Below are positions 34,851-44,018 of a stretch of 64,000 nt of DNA, piece after piece. This DNA is from Streptomyces sp. ALI-76-A (lineage in GTDB: Bacteria > Actinomycetota > Actinomycetes > Streptomycetales > Streptomycetaceae): NCBI RefSeq assembly GCF_030287445.1, contig NZ_JASVWB010000002.1, positions 4,836,001 through 4,900,000 on the forward strand, given 5' to 3'. The notes beneath the pieces are model-generated. The model made no database searches, was not told the origin of the DNA, and saw only the letters and a program-made list of their open reading frames with translations. The translations under genes were made by a program, and so were the position numbers. The stretch's first letter is position 1, and every line of letters begins with the position of its first letter.

Positions 34851-35603
34851 TCACCTGGGCTCGGGCGGCCGCTGCCGGGGCATGTTCGGCCGCGATCCGT
34901 TGCCGGGCGGCAGGGAGAACCGGCCCTGGCCGCCCGCCCCCGAGTCCTGCCGCTGCCCCCCGACCCCCACCGACTGGATCCCCAGCGGCGCCGCCCCGGT
35001 CCGGAACTCCACCATCCAGTCCGCCGTCTCCGTCCGGACCAGCTCCGTCACGTCCTCGGAGAACCTGCGCAGCACACCGAGACACCGGTCCGCCGCCTCG
35101 CTCGCCGTGCCGTCGGCAGGCCCCAGCACCTCCCGCACGCTCTCCGAGGCCCAGTCGAACTGGAGCACCTGGAGCCGCCGCTGCACCGCCTGCGCGGTCG
35201 CCACGTCCCTTATCCATCCCGACGTCACCCCGAAGAACCGGTCCCCGGCGACACACGACACTCCCAGCAGCAGCGCCAGATACCCCCAGGGCGCGACCCC
35301 GCCCACCACACCCGTCATGTCCAGCAGGGGAAGCGCGGCCCCCGCCACCGCACCGCCCGCCGCGCCCACCCGCAGCACCCGTGCCCCGCGCCGCTTCCAC
35401 ACGCGGTCCGCGAGATACCAGGAGGCGGTCTCCAGGGCCCCGCGCTCCACCCACCGGTACAACTCGTCCAGCCGCTCGGCGGGCGCGCCCCAGTCGCCGA
35501 GCGGAAACACCCGTCCCGTCAGATCGCCCGGCCGCAGTCCGGCCGCCCCCTCGCCCCGCCCGTCCTGAGGCGGACCCTCGGGCTGCATCTCCGGCTGACC
35601 CAC
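34851..35603 (-). CDS. SLATT-domain-like two-helix membrane protein
   Basis: 250 residues from GTG 35603, with GGGAG six bases upstream; an ATG at 35588 is an alternative. A helix with LDELYRWVERGALETASWYL precedes two hydrophobic segments (GAAGGAVAGAALPLLDMTG and WGYLALLLGVSCVAGDRFFG), followed by a long cytosolic helix. This S-L-A-T-T-like topology (DUF4231/SLATT) has been proposed for pore-forming effectors in nucleotide-signalling conflict systems, but many members have no known role. No nucleotide cyclase lies nearby, so a defence function is speculative. Confidence 0.65.
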   Translation of the reverse strand: MGQPEMQPEGPPQDGRGEGAAGLRPGDLTGRVFPLGDWGAPAERLDELYRWVERGALETASWYLADRVWKRRGARVLRVGAAGGAVAGAALPLLDMTGVVGGVAPWGYLALLLGVSCVAGDRFFGVTSGWIRDVATAQAVQRRLQVLQFDWASESVREVLGPADGTASEAADRCLGVLRRFSEDVTELVRTETADWMVEFRTGAAPLGIQSVGVGGQRQDSGAGGQGRFSLPPGNGSRPNMPRQRPPEPR

Positions 35604-35870
35604 CCGGCACTCCCTACCTGATCCCGAACGAGCACGACCTGTCACATCCGTGACGCGTGATGCTCATGCTGATACCGATGCGCCGAGTCCTTCCTACCGC
35701 CCAATGGGTGGCGAAGGCGTAGCTTTCACCTCTTTTCCGCCCGGAAGAGGCCCTTGATCAGGTATAGGGTTCCGGTCCACTCACTCGAAAGAGTGCTGGG
35801 GCGACGGCCGCGAGGACCACGTAGGCTCGTGCTGAACGGGAAAACCCGTACCGACCAAGGAGAGCTGATC

Positions 35871-36215
35871 GTGATCCCCGGTGGTGGCCAGCCCAACATG
35901 CAGCAGCTGCTGCAGCAGGCCCAGAAGATGCAGCAGGACCTGGCGAACGCCCAGGAGGAACTCGCCAGGACCGAGGTGGACGGCCAGGCCGGCGGCGGCC
36001 TGGTGAAGGCCACGGTCACCGGCGCCGGCGAGCTGCGCGCGCTGAAGATCGACCCGAAGGCGGTGGACCCGGAGGACACCGAGACCCTCGCCGACCTGGT
36101 GGTCGCGGCCGTCCAGGCGGCCAACGAGAACGCGCAGGCCCTCCAGCAGCAGAAACTCGGCCCGCTGGCCCAGGGGCTGGGCGGCGGCAGCGGCATCCCC
36201 GGCCTGCCGTTCTGA
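35871..36215 (+). CDS. YbaB/EbfC family nucleoid-associated protein
   Basis: 114 residues from GTG 35871, with AAGGAG 8 bases upstream; the open frame extends upstream without family support. [20 protein letters not shown] then [20 protein letters not shown] is the standard YbaB pattern, with a C-terminal Gly-rich tail. It is a small dimeric DNA-binding protein often linked to recR. The 267-bp upstream gap (35604-35870) has a possible TATAGG -10 at about 35762 and a CACTC-GAAA-GAGTG hairpin at 35782-35795. Confidence 0.92.
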   Translation: MIPGGGQPNMQQLLQQAQKMQQDLANAQEELARTEVDGQAGGGLVKATVTGAGELRALKIDPKAVDPEDTETLADLVVAAVQAANENAQALQQQKLGPLAQGLGGGSGIPGLPF

Positions 36216-36317
36216 TCCCTCCCGATCCGTGGCCTGGCCTGCCTATCTAAGACGGGCACCGGCCAACTACCGTACGCACAGAAGGATCCTCGACAAGCAG
36301 GAAGGACGGGCAGTCCG

Positions 36318-36917
36318 TTGTACGAAGGCGTGGTCCAGGACCTCATCGACGAGCTGGGGCGGCTGCCCGGCGTCGGTCCCAAGAGCGCGCAGCGGATCGC
36401 CTTCCACATCCTGCAGGCGGAACCGACGGACGTACGGCGGCTCGCGCAGTGCCTGATGGAGGTCAAGGCGAAGGTCCGCTTCTGCGCGACCTGCGGCAAC
36501 GTGGCACAGGAGGAACTGTGCAACATCTGCCGTGACCCCCGCCGCGACCTCTCGGTGATCTGCGTGGTCGAGGAGCCGAAGGACGTCGTGGCCATCGAGC
36601 GCACCCGCGAGTTCCGCGGCAAGTACCACGTCCTGGGCGGCGCGATCAGCCCGATCGAGGGTGTGGGCCCCGACGACCTCCGGATCAGGGAACTGCTGGC
36701 GCGCCTGGCCGACGGCACGGTCACCGAGCTGATCCTCGCCACGGACCCGAATCTCGAAGGCGAGGCGACGGCCACGTACCTCGCCCGCATGATCAAGCCC
36801 ATGGGCCTCAGGGTCACCCGCCTGGCCAGCGGCCTCCCGGTGGGTGGCGACCTGGAGTACGCGGACGAGGTGACCCTCGGCCGCGCCTTCGAGGGGAGAC
36901 GACTCCTAGATGTCTGA
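36318..36917 (+). CDS. recR: Recombination mediator RecR
   Basis: 199 residues from TTG 36318. The helix-hairpin-helix region ([18 protein letters not shown]), C4 zinc finger ([17 protein letters not shown]) and Toprim domain ([16 protein letters not shown]) are all intact. RecR acts with RecO and RecF in loading RecA at gaps. It follows ybaB by ~100 bp, the usual order, and overlaps the DUF5063 gene by 8 bp. The GGAAGGA upstream site is 11-12 bases away, a little far. Confidence 0.95.
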   Translation: MYEGVVQDLIDELGRLPGVGPKSAQRIAFHILQAEPTDVRRLAQCLMEVKAKVRFCATCGNVAQEELCNICRDPRRDLSVICVVEEPKDVVAIERTREFRGKYHVLGGAISPIEGVGPDDLRIRELLARLADGTVTELILATDPNLEGEATATYLARMIKPMGLRVTRLASGLPVGGDLEYADEVTLGRAFEGRRLLDV

Positions 36918-37569
36918 CGCCAAGCTGCACGTGACCAGCCACGACCCGGACGACTTCGCGGTCCAGATCGCGGACCAGGTGGAGAGCTTCCTGGTGGCCG
37001 TCACGGAGGTGGCGAAGGGCGACGAGCCGGACTCGGCGGTCCCCTTCCTCCTTCTGGAGGTCTCCCAGATCCTCCTGGCCGGCGGCCGTCTGGGCGCCCA
37101 CGAGGACATCCTCCCCGACGAGCGCTACGAGCCCGACCTGGGCCCGGAGGCCGACGTGGACGACCTGCGGGAGAACCTCGCCCGCCTCCTGGAGCCGATC
37201 GACGTCTACTCGGAGGTCTTCGACCCCTACGAGCCCCGCAAGGCGCCGGTCCCGGCCCGGATCTCCGACGACCTGGCCGACGTCATCGCCGACCTCCGCC
37301 ACGGCATGGCGCACTACCGCGCCGGCCGCACCACGGAGGCCCTGTGGTGGTGGCAGTTCTCCTACTTCTCCAACTGGGGCTCGACGGCGTCGGCGACCCT
37401 GCGCGCGTTGCAGTCGATCGTGGCGCACGTCCGCCTGAACCAGCCCCTGGCCGAACTCGACGGCCTGGACACGGACCAGAGCGTGGGTGACGACACCCTG
37501 GAGTTCGAGGCGGGCCGGGTGATGGCGGAGGAGATCGGCGGACCGCTGGGGATGCGTCCGGTGAAGTAG
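36910..37569 (+). CDS. DUF5063 family protein
   Basis: 219 residues from ATG 36910 (8-bp overlap with recR). [40 protein letters not shown] and [20 protein letters not shown] match the actinobacterial DUF5063 family. The sequence is acidic and helical with no membrane segment. Function unknown, but its fixed position after recR suggests a role near DNA repair or replication restart (inference from neighbourhood only). Confidence 0.88.
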   Translation: MSDAKLHVTSHDPDDFAVQIADQVESFLVAVTEVAKGDEPDSAVPFLLLEVSQILLAGGRLGAHEDILPDERYEPDLGPEADVDDLRENLARLLEPIDVYSEVFDPYEPRKAPVPARISDDLADVIADLRHGMAHYRAGRTTEALWWWQFSYFSNWGSTASATLRALQSIVAHVRLNQPLAELDGLDTDQSVGDDTLEFEAGRVMAEEIGGPLGMRPVK

Positions 37570-37752
37570 GCGGCTGCCCCTCTCGCGGTCGGAACGCCAC
37601 AGAACGTCAATTGGGTCCATCCTGTCTCCCCGCTGTACGTCGGCTGCACGGGCCCTAACCAGCGGAAAGCGAGTCTGGAGTCACTCCCCACCGCCCGCCT
37701 CACAGCGAAGGCGGAGGGGAAACACCTCCCCCTCGAACCGCAGGAGACAGCG

Positions 37753-38253
37753 ATGACCCGTCGTTCCATATCCCGGCGCGCAGCCGTCGTCACCGCCACC
37801 GCCCTGGTCGCCGTGGCCACCGTCACCGCCGGGGTGAGCCTGGCCGGCCAGGACTCCCCGCAGCGGGCGAGCAAGGCGCGGATCGCCGGGCTGTTCGACA
37901 CCTGGAACGCCGCCCTGCAGACCGGTGACTCGCGGAAGGTGGCCGACCTGTACGCGAAGGACGCGGTCCTGCTGCCCACCGTCTCCAACCAGATCCGCAC
38001 CGACCGCGCCGAGATCGTCGACTACTTCGACCACTTCCTTCAGAACAAGCCGGTCGGCAAGAAGGTCGAGACGATCGTCACCGTCCTCGACGACAACTCC
38101 GCGGTCGACACCGGCGTGTACGAGTTCACGCTCACCGACCACGACACCGGTGAGCAGCGCGTGGTCAAGGCCCGCTACACGTACACGTACGAGAAGATCG
38201 ACGGCGCGTGGCTGATCTTCAACCACCACTCCTCGGCGATGCCCGAGGGCTGA
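37753..38253 (+). CDS. Secreted SgcJ/EcaC-type NTF2-like (CaMKII association-domain) protein
   Basis: 166 residues with an Arg-rich start, a hydrophobic core (AAVVTATALVAVATVTAGVSLA) and an Ala/Gln signal-cleavage region. The mature part has the NTF2-like pattern (GLFDTWNAALQTGDSRKVAD, YAKDAVLLPTVSN) and a C-terminal YTYTYEKIDGAWLIFNHHSS typical of the CaMKII association-domain/SgcJ-EcaC group. Members bind small ligands or have no known role. Start ATG 37753 follows CAGGAGACAGCG. It is convergent with the sensor kinase gene, ending 3 bp before it. Confidence 0.85.
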   Translation: MTRRSISRRAAVVTATALVAVATVTAGVSLAGQDSPQRASKARIAGLFDTWNAALQTGDSRKVADLYAKDAVLLPTVSNQIRTDRAEIVDYFDHFLQNKPVGKKVETIVTVLDDNSAVDTGVYEFTLTDHDTGEQRVVKARYTYTYEKIDGAWLIFNHHSSAMPEG

Positions 38254-38256
38254 CCC

Positions 38257-39645
38257 TCAGCCGGCGCTCCTGGGCGCGGCGCGCAGGCGGATCTCCACGC
38301 ACAGGCCGCCGCCGGGGGCGTCCCGGAGCGACACGGTCCCGCCGTCGTCCGTCACCAGCTGCCTGACGACCGCGAGGCCGAGACCGGAGCCGGAGCGGCC
38401 GGTCAGGCCCTGGCCGCGCCAGAAGCGGTCGAAGGCACGGGACTTGTCGGCGTCCGACATGCCGGGACCCTCGTCCAGCACCGACAGCACCACCTCGTCG
38501 CCCCGCGCCTCGGCCCGGACGGTGATCGTCCCGCCGTCCGGTGAGACCTCCAGGGCGTTCGAGAACACGTTGTCGAGCACCTGGTCCAGGGCGCCCGGGC
38601 TGGCCATCACCAGCAGCCGGCCGTCGATGCTCTCCCTGAGCGCGATGGTGACCCCGCGCTCGTCGGCGGCCGGCCTCCACACCGTCAGACGCTCGTCCAC
38701 GATGTCCCGCACGGGCAGCGGCTCCGCCGCCGTCACCTTCGCCTCGGCCCGCGCCAGCACCAGCAGGCCGTTGACCAGCCGGCTCATCCGGACCACCTCG
38801 GCGGTCGCCTGCTCCACGTCCTCCCGGACGAACTCGTCGTCCACGCCGTCCGCGATGTTGTCCAGCGACAGGCGCAACGCGGTGAGCGGGGTACGGAGCT
38901 GGTGGGAGGCGTCCGCCACGAAGATGCGCTGGGAGGCGACCAGCGTGTCCAGGCGTTCCGCGCCCTGGTTGAGGGTGCGGGCCAGCGTCTGCGTCTCGGG
39001 CGGGCCCGTCACCGGCGACCGCGCGGTCAGATCGCCGTCGCTGAACTTGCTGGCCATGGCGTTGAGTTCGCGCAGCGGGGCGGTGATCCGGCGGGCGGCG
39101 AACGCGCCGATCGCGGCGGCCGCGGCCAGCACCAGCACGGCCAGGCCCGCCCGGAAGCCCCAGATCTGCCAGAACCTCGCGGTCATGTCCGACGTCCCGT
39201 ACACGATCCGTACGGCGCCGACGACCGGGCTCCGGCGGGAGTCCTGGCCGGCCGTCCGCTCGCGCGCGGGAACGGTGACCACCAGCTGCCGGCCCCAGAT
39301 GAAGTCCGTGCCCCAGTCGGAGGTGGGGGTGCCGTCCTCCAGGGCGCGGGTCAGGGCCGCGTCCCTCCGGGGCCGGGGCAGGTCCGGTGCGCAGCCGCCG
39401 GCGGCGGTCGCCTGCACCGAGCCGGGCGTCTCGCTGGTGTACGCCCTCGCCATCTGCTCCAGGGCGTCGCACGAGATGGTGTCGTCGTTGCCGAGCAGCA
39501 GCGCCATGGTGGCGGCCTCGCGCCGGACGGACACCGCGGTGTCGTCCCGCAGCTGCTGGGTGAGCGTGAACGCGACCGGCACCGTGAACAGGAAGATGGC
39601 GACCGCGACGAGCAGGATGTAGCTGCGGATCAGCTGGCGGTTCAT
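38257..39645 (-). CDS. Two-component sensor histidine kinase (OmpR-type partner)
   Basis: 462 residues. An N-terminal membrane segment (SYILLVAVAIFLFTVPVAFT), an external domain of ~120 residues, a second membrane segment (GLAVLVLAAAAAIGAFAA), then HAMP (RRITAPLRELNAMASKF), HisKA with DASHQLRTPLTALRLSLDN (His near residue 247) and HATPase (DQVLDNVFSNALEVSPDGG, GEGPGM-like DEGPGMSDADKSRAFDRFWR, GSGLGLAVVRQLV). The start overlaps the regulator's stop by 4 bp. The sensed signal is probably envelope-related but is not evident. Confidence 0.95.
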   Translation of the reverse strand: MNRQLIRSYILLVAVAIFLFTVPVAFTLTQQLRDDTAVSVRREAATMALLLGNDDTISCDALEQMARAYTSETPGSVQATAAGGCAPDLPRPRRDAALTRALEDGTPTSDWGTDFIWGRQLVVTVPARERTAGQDSRRSPVVGAVRIVYGTSDMTARFWQIWGFRAGLAVLVLAAAAAIGAFAARRITAPLRELNAMASKFSDGDLTARSPVTGPPETQTLARTLNQGAERLDTLVASQRIFVADASHQLRTPLTALRLSLDNIADGVDDEFVREDVEQATAEVVRMSRLVNGLLVLARAEAKVTAAEPLPVRDIVDERLTVWRPAADERGVTIALRESIDGRLLVMASPGALDQVLDNVFSNALEVSPDGGTITVRAEARGDEVVLSVLDEGPGMSDADKSRAFDRFWRGQGLTGRSGSGLGLAVVRQLVTDDGGTVSLRDAPGGGLCVEIRLRAAPRSAG

Positions 39646-40331
39646 GGGGAGCCGGTACCGCCGTCGGCGTCGATCTCCAGCCGGAAGCCGACCCCGCGCA
39701 CCGCCTCGATCGTGATCGCGCCCCGCAGCTTCCGCCGCAGCGCCGCCACATGCACGTCCAGCGTCTTGGTCGGGCCGAACCAGTTCGCGTCCCAGACCGC
39801 CTCCATGATCTGCTCGCGCGACATCAGGGCGCCCGGCTCCTCGGTGAGGAAGGCCAGCAGGTCGTACTCCTTGGGCGTCAGGGCCACCTCCTCGCCGTCC
39901 AGGCGCACCCGGGCGGCCTTGCGGTCGACGGTGAGGCGCGGGCCGTACCGGTCCGGCCCGTTCTCCGAGGGCGTCCGCGGCTGCGCGCGGCGCATCACCG
40001 CTCTTATGCGCGCGATGACCTCGCGGACGCCGAACGGCTTGGAGACGTAGTCGTCGGCGCCCAGCTCCAGGCCCACCACCCGGTCCGTCTCGTCGCTGCG
40101 CGCGCTGATCACGATGATCGGGACGTCACCGCGCTCGCGCAGTGCCCGGCAGACGTCGAGGCCGTCGGTGTCGGGCAGGCCGAGGTCGAGGAGCACGACG
40201 TCGTAGGGCTCGGGGTGGGCCAGCGCGGCGGCGCCCGTGCCGACCCAGTCGACCTCGAAGCCGTAGCGGGTCAGACCGCGCCGCAGGGACTGGGCGACGG
40301 GCTCGTCGTCTTCCACGAGAAGTACGTGCAC
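39642..40331 (-). CDS. OmpR-family response regulator
   Basis: 229 residues from GTG 40331 (MHVLLVEDDE); upstream in-frame sequence is not conserved. The receiver domain has Asp49 in YDVVLLDLGLPDTDGL, and ADDYVSKPFGVREVIARIRA is a typical alpha5 region. The C-terminal winged helix (LTPKEYDLLAFLTEEPGALM, then VHVAALRRKLRG) binds DNA. It is transcribed with the sensor kinase at 38257 and is divergent from ask across 220 bp. Confidence 0.95.
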   Translation of the reverse strand: MHVLLVEDDEPVAQSLRRGLTRYGFEVDWVGTGAAALAHPEPYDVVLLDLGLPDTDGLDVCRALRERGDVPIIVISARSDETDRVVGLELGADDYVSKPFGVREVIARIRAVMRRAQPRTPSENGPDRYGPRLTVDRKAARVRLDGEEVALTPKEYDLLAFLTEEPGALMSREQIMEAVWDANWFGPTKTLDVHVAALRRKLRGAITIEAVRGVGFRLEIDADGGTGSP

Positions 40332-40495
40332 ATGGCGAACCCTAGTGCTGGAAACCCGATGCACAGCTGTCACCTGTGACGCGTGGCACTTTTCCGGGGC
40401 GTCGGGGATGGGCATGGGCTGACCTGGGCGCCGGTCTCAGCATGCGGTACCGCGGAGGCGGATTTCGGGCGCTCGATAGACTGAGCCGACCGCAC

Positions 40496-40511
40496 CACAT
40501 ATGCGTATGTG
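40496..40511. promoter_or_regulatory. Inverted repeat in the ask leader
   Basis: CACATA-TGCG-TATGTG is a perfect 6-bp-arm inverted repeat, 40 bp before the ask start and 165 bp from the response regulator start. A possible -10 (tagact) lies at 40477-40482 just upstream. It could be an operator for ask or a short leader hairpin. Confidence 0.5.
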
Positions 40512-40551
40512 TGGACTGCGAACACACAGACTGACTGAGCGAGGAGCGCAC

Positions 40552-41829
40552 GTGGGCCTTGTCGTGCAGAAGTACGGAGGCTCCTCCGTAGCCGATGCCG
40601 AGGGCATCAAGCGCGTCGCCAAGCGGATCGTGGAAGCGAAGAAGAACGGCCACCAGGTGGTCGTCGTCGTTTCCGCGATGGGCGACACGACGGACGAGCT
40701 GATCGATCTCGCCGAGCAGGTGTCTCCGATGCCTGCCGGGCGTGAGTTCGACATGCTGCTGACCGCCGGAGAGCGTATCTCCATGGCGTTGCTGGCCATG
40801 GCGATCAAAAACCTGGGCCACGAGGCGCAGTCGTTCACCGGCAGCCAGGCGGGGGTCATCACCGACTCGGTCCACAACAAGGCGCGGATCATCGACGTCA
40901 CGCCGGGCCGTATCCGCACCGCGCTGGACGAGGGCAACATCGCCATCGTCGCCGGTTTCCAGGGAGTCAGCCAGGACAAGAAGGACATCACCACGCTCGG
41001 CCGCGGCGGCTCCGACACCACCGCCGTCGCGCTGGCCGCCGCCCTCGACGCCGAGGTGTGCGAGATCTACACCGACGTCGACGGCGTGTTCACCGCCGAC
41101 CCGCGGGTGGTGAAGAAGGCGAAGAAGATCGACTGGATCTCCTTCGAGGACATGCTGGAGCTCGCCGCCTCCGGCTCCAAGGTGCTGCTCCACCGCTGTG
41201 TGGAGTACGCGCGCCGCTACAACATCCCGATCCACGTCCGCTCGTCCTTCAGCGGGCTCCAGGGCACGTGGGTCAGCAGTGAGCCGATCGAGCAAGGGGA
41301 ACAGAAGGTGGAGCAGGCCATCATCTCCGGTGTCGCGCACGACACCTCCGAGGCCAAGGTCACGGTCGTCGGTGTCCCCGACAAGCCGGGCGAGGCCGCC
41401 GCCATCTTCCGCACCATCGCCGATGCCGAGATCAACATCGACATGGTCGTGCAGAACGTGTCCGCCGCCTCCACGGGCCTGACGGACATCTCCTTCACCC
41501 TGCCGAAGACCGAGGGCCGCAAGGCCATCGACGCCCTGGAGAAGAACAAGGCCGGCATCGGCTTCGACTCGCTGCGCTACGACGACCAGATCGGCAAGAT
41601 CTCCCTGGTCGGCGCGGGCATGAAGACCAATCCGGGCGTCACCGCCTCCTTCTTCGAGGCGCTGAGCGACGCCGGGGTGAACATCGAGCTGATCTCGACC
41701 TCCGAGATCCGCATCTCGGTGGTCACCCGGGCCGACGACGTGACCGAGGCCGTGCAGGCGGTCCACTCCGCCTTCGGGCTCGACTCCGACAGCGACGAGG
41801 CCGTCGTCTACGGAGGCACAGGCCGCTGA
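40552..41829 (+). CDS. ask: Aspartokinase (lysine/threonine/methionine/diaminopimelate pathway)
   Basis: 425 residues from GTG 40552, with GAGGAG upstream. It phosphorylates aspartate, the first step to lysine, threonine, methionine and diaminopimelate, and hence to peptidoglycan and beta-lactam precursors. [20 protein letters not shown] at the N-terminus, [16 protein letters not shown] and [20 protein letters not shown] are conserved. Two C-terminal ACT domains ([20 protein letters not shown] and [20 protein letters not shown]) mediate feedback by lysine and threonine. An internal start at 41308 may give a separate beta subunit. It overlaps asd by 1 bp. Confidence 0.96.
   Translation: MGLVVQKYGGSSVADAEGIKRVAKRIVEAKKNGHQVVVVVSAMGDTTDELIDLAEQVSPMPAGREFDMLLTAGERISMALLAMAIKNLGHEAQSFTGSQAGVITDSVHNKARIIDVTPGRIRTALDEGNIAIVAGFQGVSQDKKDITTLGRGGSDTTAVALAAALDAEVCEIYTDVDGVFTADPRVVKKAKKIDWISFEDMLELAASGSKVLLHRCVEYARRYNIPIHVRSSFSGLQGTWVSSEPIEQGEQKVEQAIISGVAHDTSEAKVTVVGVPDKPGEAAAIFRTIADAEINIDMVVQNVSAASTGLTDISFTLPKTEGRKAIDALEKNKAGIGFDSLRYDDQIGKISLVGAGMKTNPGVTASFFEALSDAGVNIELISTSEIRISVVTRADDVTEAVQAVHSAFGLDSDSDEAVVYGGTGR
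41308..41829 (+). other. Internal in-frame start: probable aspartokinase beta subunit
   Basis: GTG 41308 has AAGGGGA (41294-41300) seven bases upstream, in the ask frame and just before the first ACT domain ([19 protein letters not shown]). In several Actinobacteria, ask encodes alpha and beta subunits from such an overlapping start. The beta product would be 173 residues. Use in this organism is inferred. Confidence 0.6.
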
Positions 41830-42935
41830 TGTCCGGTCGCACCGGGCGGACCGTCCCCTCTCCCGGCTCCGCCCGGGCGGGGGGACCTCCGCGTCCGACA
41901 CTCGCGGTCGTGGGCGCGACCGGGGCCGTGGGCGCGGTCATGCTCCAGATCCTGTCCCAGCACGCCGACATCTGGGGTGAGATCCGGCTGATCGCCTCGC
42001 CGCGTTCGGCGGGCCGCAAGCTGGCCGTGCGCGGTGAGCAGGTCGAGGTGGTGGCGCTCACCGAGGAGGCCTTCGACGGGGTCCAGGTGGCCATGTTCGA
42101 CGTCCCCGACGACATCGCCGCCCGGTGGGCGCCGATCGCCGCCGCCAAGGGCGTGGTCGTGGTGGACAACTCCGCCGCCTTCCGGATGGACCCGGACGTC
42201 CCCCTGGTCGTCCCCGAGGTCAATGCCCACAAGGTCCGGGCCAGGCCGCGGGGCATCATCGCCAACCCCAACTGCACGACCCTCTCCATGATCGTGGCCC
42301 TGGGCGCGCTGCACGCCGAGTTCGGGCTGCGCGAGCTGGTCGTCTCGTCCTACCAGGCGGTGAGCGGGGTCGGCCGCGCCGGCATCGAGACACTGCGGCA
42401 GCAGCTGTCCCTGGTCGCGGGCACGGAACTGGGGACCAGCCCCGGCGACGTGCGGCGGGCCGTCGGCGACAACACCGGGCCGTTCCCCGAGCCGGTCGCG
42501 CTGAACGTCGTCCCGTGGGCCGGAACACCGCGCGAGGACGGCTGGTCGTCCGAGGAGATGAAGGTCCGCGACGAGTCCCGCAAGATCCTCGGCCTGCCCA
42601 GGCTGCCCATCGCGGTGACCTGTGTGCGGGTACCGGTGATCACCACCCACTCGCTGACCGTGCACGCCCGCTTCGAGGACGAGGTCACCGTCCGCAAGGC
42701 GCGGGAGATCCTCGCCACGGCCCCCGGGGTCGTCCTGTTCGACGATCCGGCGGCGGGGGAGTACCCCACGCCCGCGGACGTCGTGGGCACGGATCCGACC
42801 TGGGTGGGCCGGGTGCGCAGGGCGCTGGACGACCCCACGGCGCTCGAACTCTTCGTGTGCGGAGACAACCTGCGCAAAGGCTCCGCCCTCAACACCGCGC
42901 AGATCGCGGAGCTGGTCGCGGCGGAGTTCCGCTGA
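41829..42935 (+). CDS. asd: Aspartate-semialdehyde dehydrogenase
   Basis: 368 residues. An NADPH enzyme that reduces aspartyl phosphate to aspartate-4-semialdehyde. The Rossmann motif [19 protein letters not shown] is at residues ~24-42, and the catalytic cysteine is Cys149 in [30 protein letters not shown] is also conserved. The N-terminal ~20 residues are Pro/Gly-rich and extra to the family. ATG 41829 shares one base with the ask stop, so the genes are coupled as an operon. Confidence 0.96.
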   Translation: MSGRTGRTVPSPGSARAGGPPRPTLAVVGATGAVGAVMLQILSQHADIWGEIRLIASPRSAGRKLAVRGEQVEVVALTEEAFDGVQVAMFDVPDDIAARWAPIAAAKGVVVVDNSAAFRMDPDVPLVVPEVNAHKVRARPRGIIANPNCTTLSMIVALGALHAEFGLRELVVSSYQAVSGVGRAGIETLRQQLSLVAGTELGTSPGDVRRAVGDNTGPFPEPVALNVVPWAGTPREDGWSSEEMKVRDESRKILGLPRLPIAVTCVRVPVITTHSLTVHARFEDEVTVRKAREILATAPGVVLFDDPAAGEYPTPADVVGTDPTWVGRVRRALDDPTALELFVCGDNLRKGSALNTAQIAELVAAEFR

Positions 42936-43041
42936 CGGCGGGTGATGAAAGCGCGCTCCCGAACGCTGGGTGTAAGGAGCGACACGTGGTGCGCCCAGCG
43001 GTTTCCGCCGGAAAACTCCTGGATGAAACCGCATTCATTTG

Positions 43042-43156
43042 TAGGATCTGTGTGAGACATGGGGTCCGGACGATGGTCCGGGCTGCTTGAACCGGGCCTG
43101 CCCGGCGTTCGAAGATTTGCCTCCCCGCCTTCCGCAACCGTGCGGAGGGCGGGGAG
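43042..43156 (+). ncRNA. Possible small RNA between asd and the sigma factor gene
   Basis: A TAGGAT -10-like box at 43042-43047 lies about 70 bp before a strong hairpin terminator at 43121-43156, in a 408-bp gap (42936-43343) with no convincing ORF. A transcript of roughly 100 nt would start near 43054. It would contain a CCGGG/CCCGG stem (43092-43105) and the terminator stem. No match to a known sRNA family is recognised; it may instead be the asd transcript's terminator preceded by an unrelated sequence. Confidence 0.25.
43121..43156 (+). terminator. Terminator hairpin in the asd-sigma factor gap
   Basis: 16-bp stem (ctccccgccttccgca paired with tgcggagggcggggag, one G·T) with an ACCG loop, followed by cgtcttt. 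It lies 185 bp after the asd stop and 187 bp before the sigma factor gene. Confidence 0.8.
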
Positions 43157-43343
43157 CGTCTTTGCGGACGCCCTTTCAGGGGGCGCGGGATGCTTCACGG
43201 GGCGTGGGGACGCTCCGGTCATTCAGGACACAGGGGAAGAGCGGGTAGGGCATGAGCGCGTTTGACGCACGGTCAGTTGTGCTGCCTGACAGAAGACGGA
43301 CGATCGCGTACAACCCTGACGGGGGGAAGCGTGTCCAACTGGC

Positions 43344-44018
43344 GTGGCAGAGGTACTGGACTTCATCGCGGCCCCGCGCGGCTCGGCCCTACGGCCCCGC
43401 CCCGCGGCCCTACGACCCCGCATGCCCGGTGGCATGCCGGTGATCGCGCCCATGCCCGCGGCGCGGCCCGCCCGGATACCGAGCCAGCGTGACGGAGCCG
43501 AGTTCGCCGACGACGCGGTGGCGGCCGGGACCACCGTCGACCACCTCACCGAGACCTATCGCGCCCACTACCGCTCGCTCCTGGGCCTGGCGGCGCTGCT
43601 CCTCGACGACACCGCCTCCTGCGAGGACGTCGTCCAGGAGGCCTTCATCCGCGTCCACTCGGCGCGCAAACGGGTCCGTGACCCGGAGAAGACGCTGGCG
43701 TACCTGCGCCAGACGGTCGTCAACCTGTCCCGCTCGGCCCTGCGCCGCCGCATCCTCGGCCTGAAGCTGCTGTCCAAGCCGATGCCCGACATGGCGAGCG
43801 CCGAGGAGGGCGCGTACGACCAGCTGGAGCGGGACTCCCTGATCAAGGCGATGAAGGGCCTACAGCGCCGCCAGCGCGAGGTCCTGGTCCTGCGCTACTT
43901 CGCGGACATGACCGAGGCGCAGGTCGCCGAGACCCTCGGGATATCACTGGGCTCCGTCAAGGCGTACGGCTCGCGCGGCATCGCGGCTCTGCGGGTCGCG
44001 ATGGAGGCGCCGGCATGA
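43344..44018 (+). CDS. SigE-family ECF RNA polymerase sigma factor
   Basis: 224 residues from GTG 43344; the first ~60 residues are Pro/Arg-rich and poorly conserved, and an ATG at 43422 is an alternative. Sigma region 2 is YRSLLGLAALLLDDTASCED then VVQEAFIRVHSARKR; region 4 is LQRRQREVLVLRYFADMTEA with ETLGISLGSVKAYGSRG. It recognises envelope-stress or developmental promoters, but the target set is unknown. The stop overlaps the next gene by 4 bp, so the downstream membrane protein is likely its cognate anti-sigma or partner. Confidence 0.9.
   Translation: MAEVLDFIAAPRGSALRPRPAALRPRMPGGMPVIAPMPAARPARIPSQRDGAEFADDAVAAGTTVDHLTETYRAHYRSLLGLAALLLDDTASCEDVVQEAFIRVHSARKRVRDPEKTLAYLRQTVVNLSRSALRRRILGLKLLSKPMPDMASAEEGAYDQLERDSLIKAMKGLQRRQREVLVLRYFADMTEAQVAETLGISLGSVKAYGSRGIAALRVAMEAPA

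Noticed and set aside
35604..35870. SRP (4.5S) RNA gene upstream of ybaB-recR
   Set aside because: The gene order made it worth checking, but the conserved SRP RNA loop sequence was not found.
43092..43120. tRNA-like T-arm (gttcgaa) in the asd-sigma factor gap
   Set aside because: No matching acceptor, D-arm or anticodon arm, so not a tRNA.
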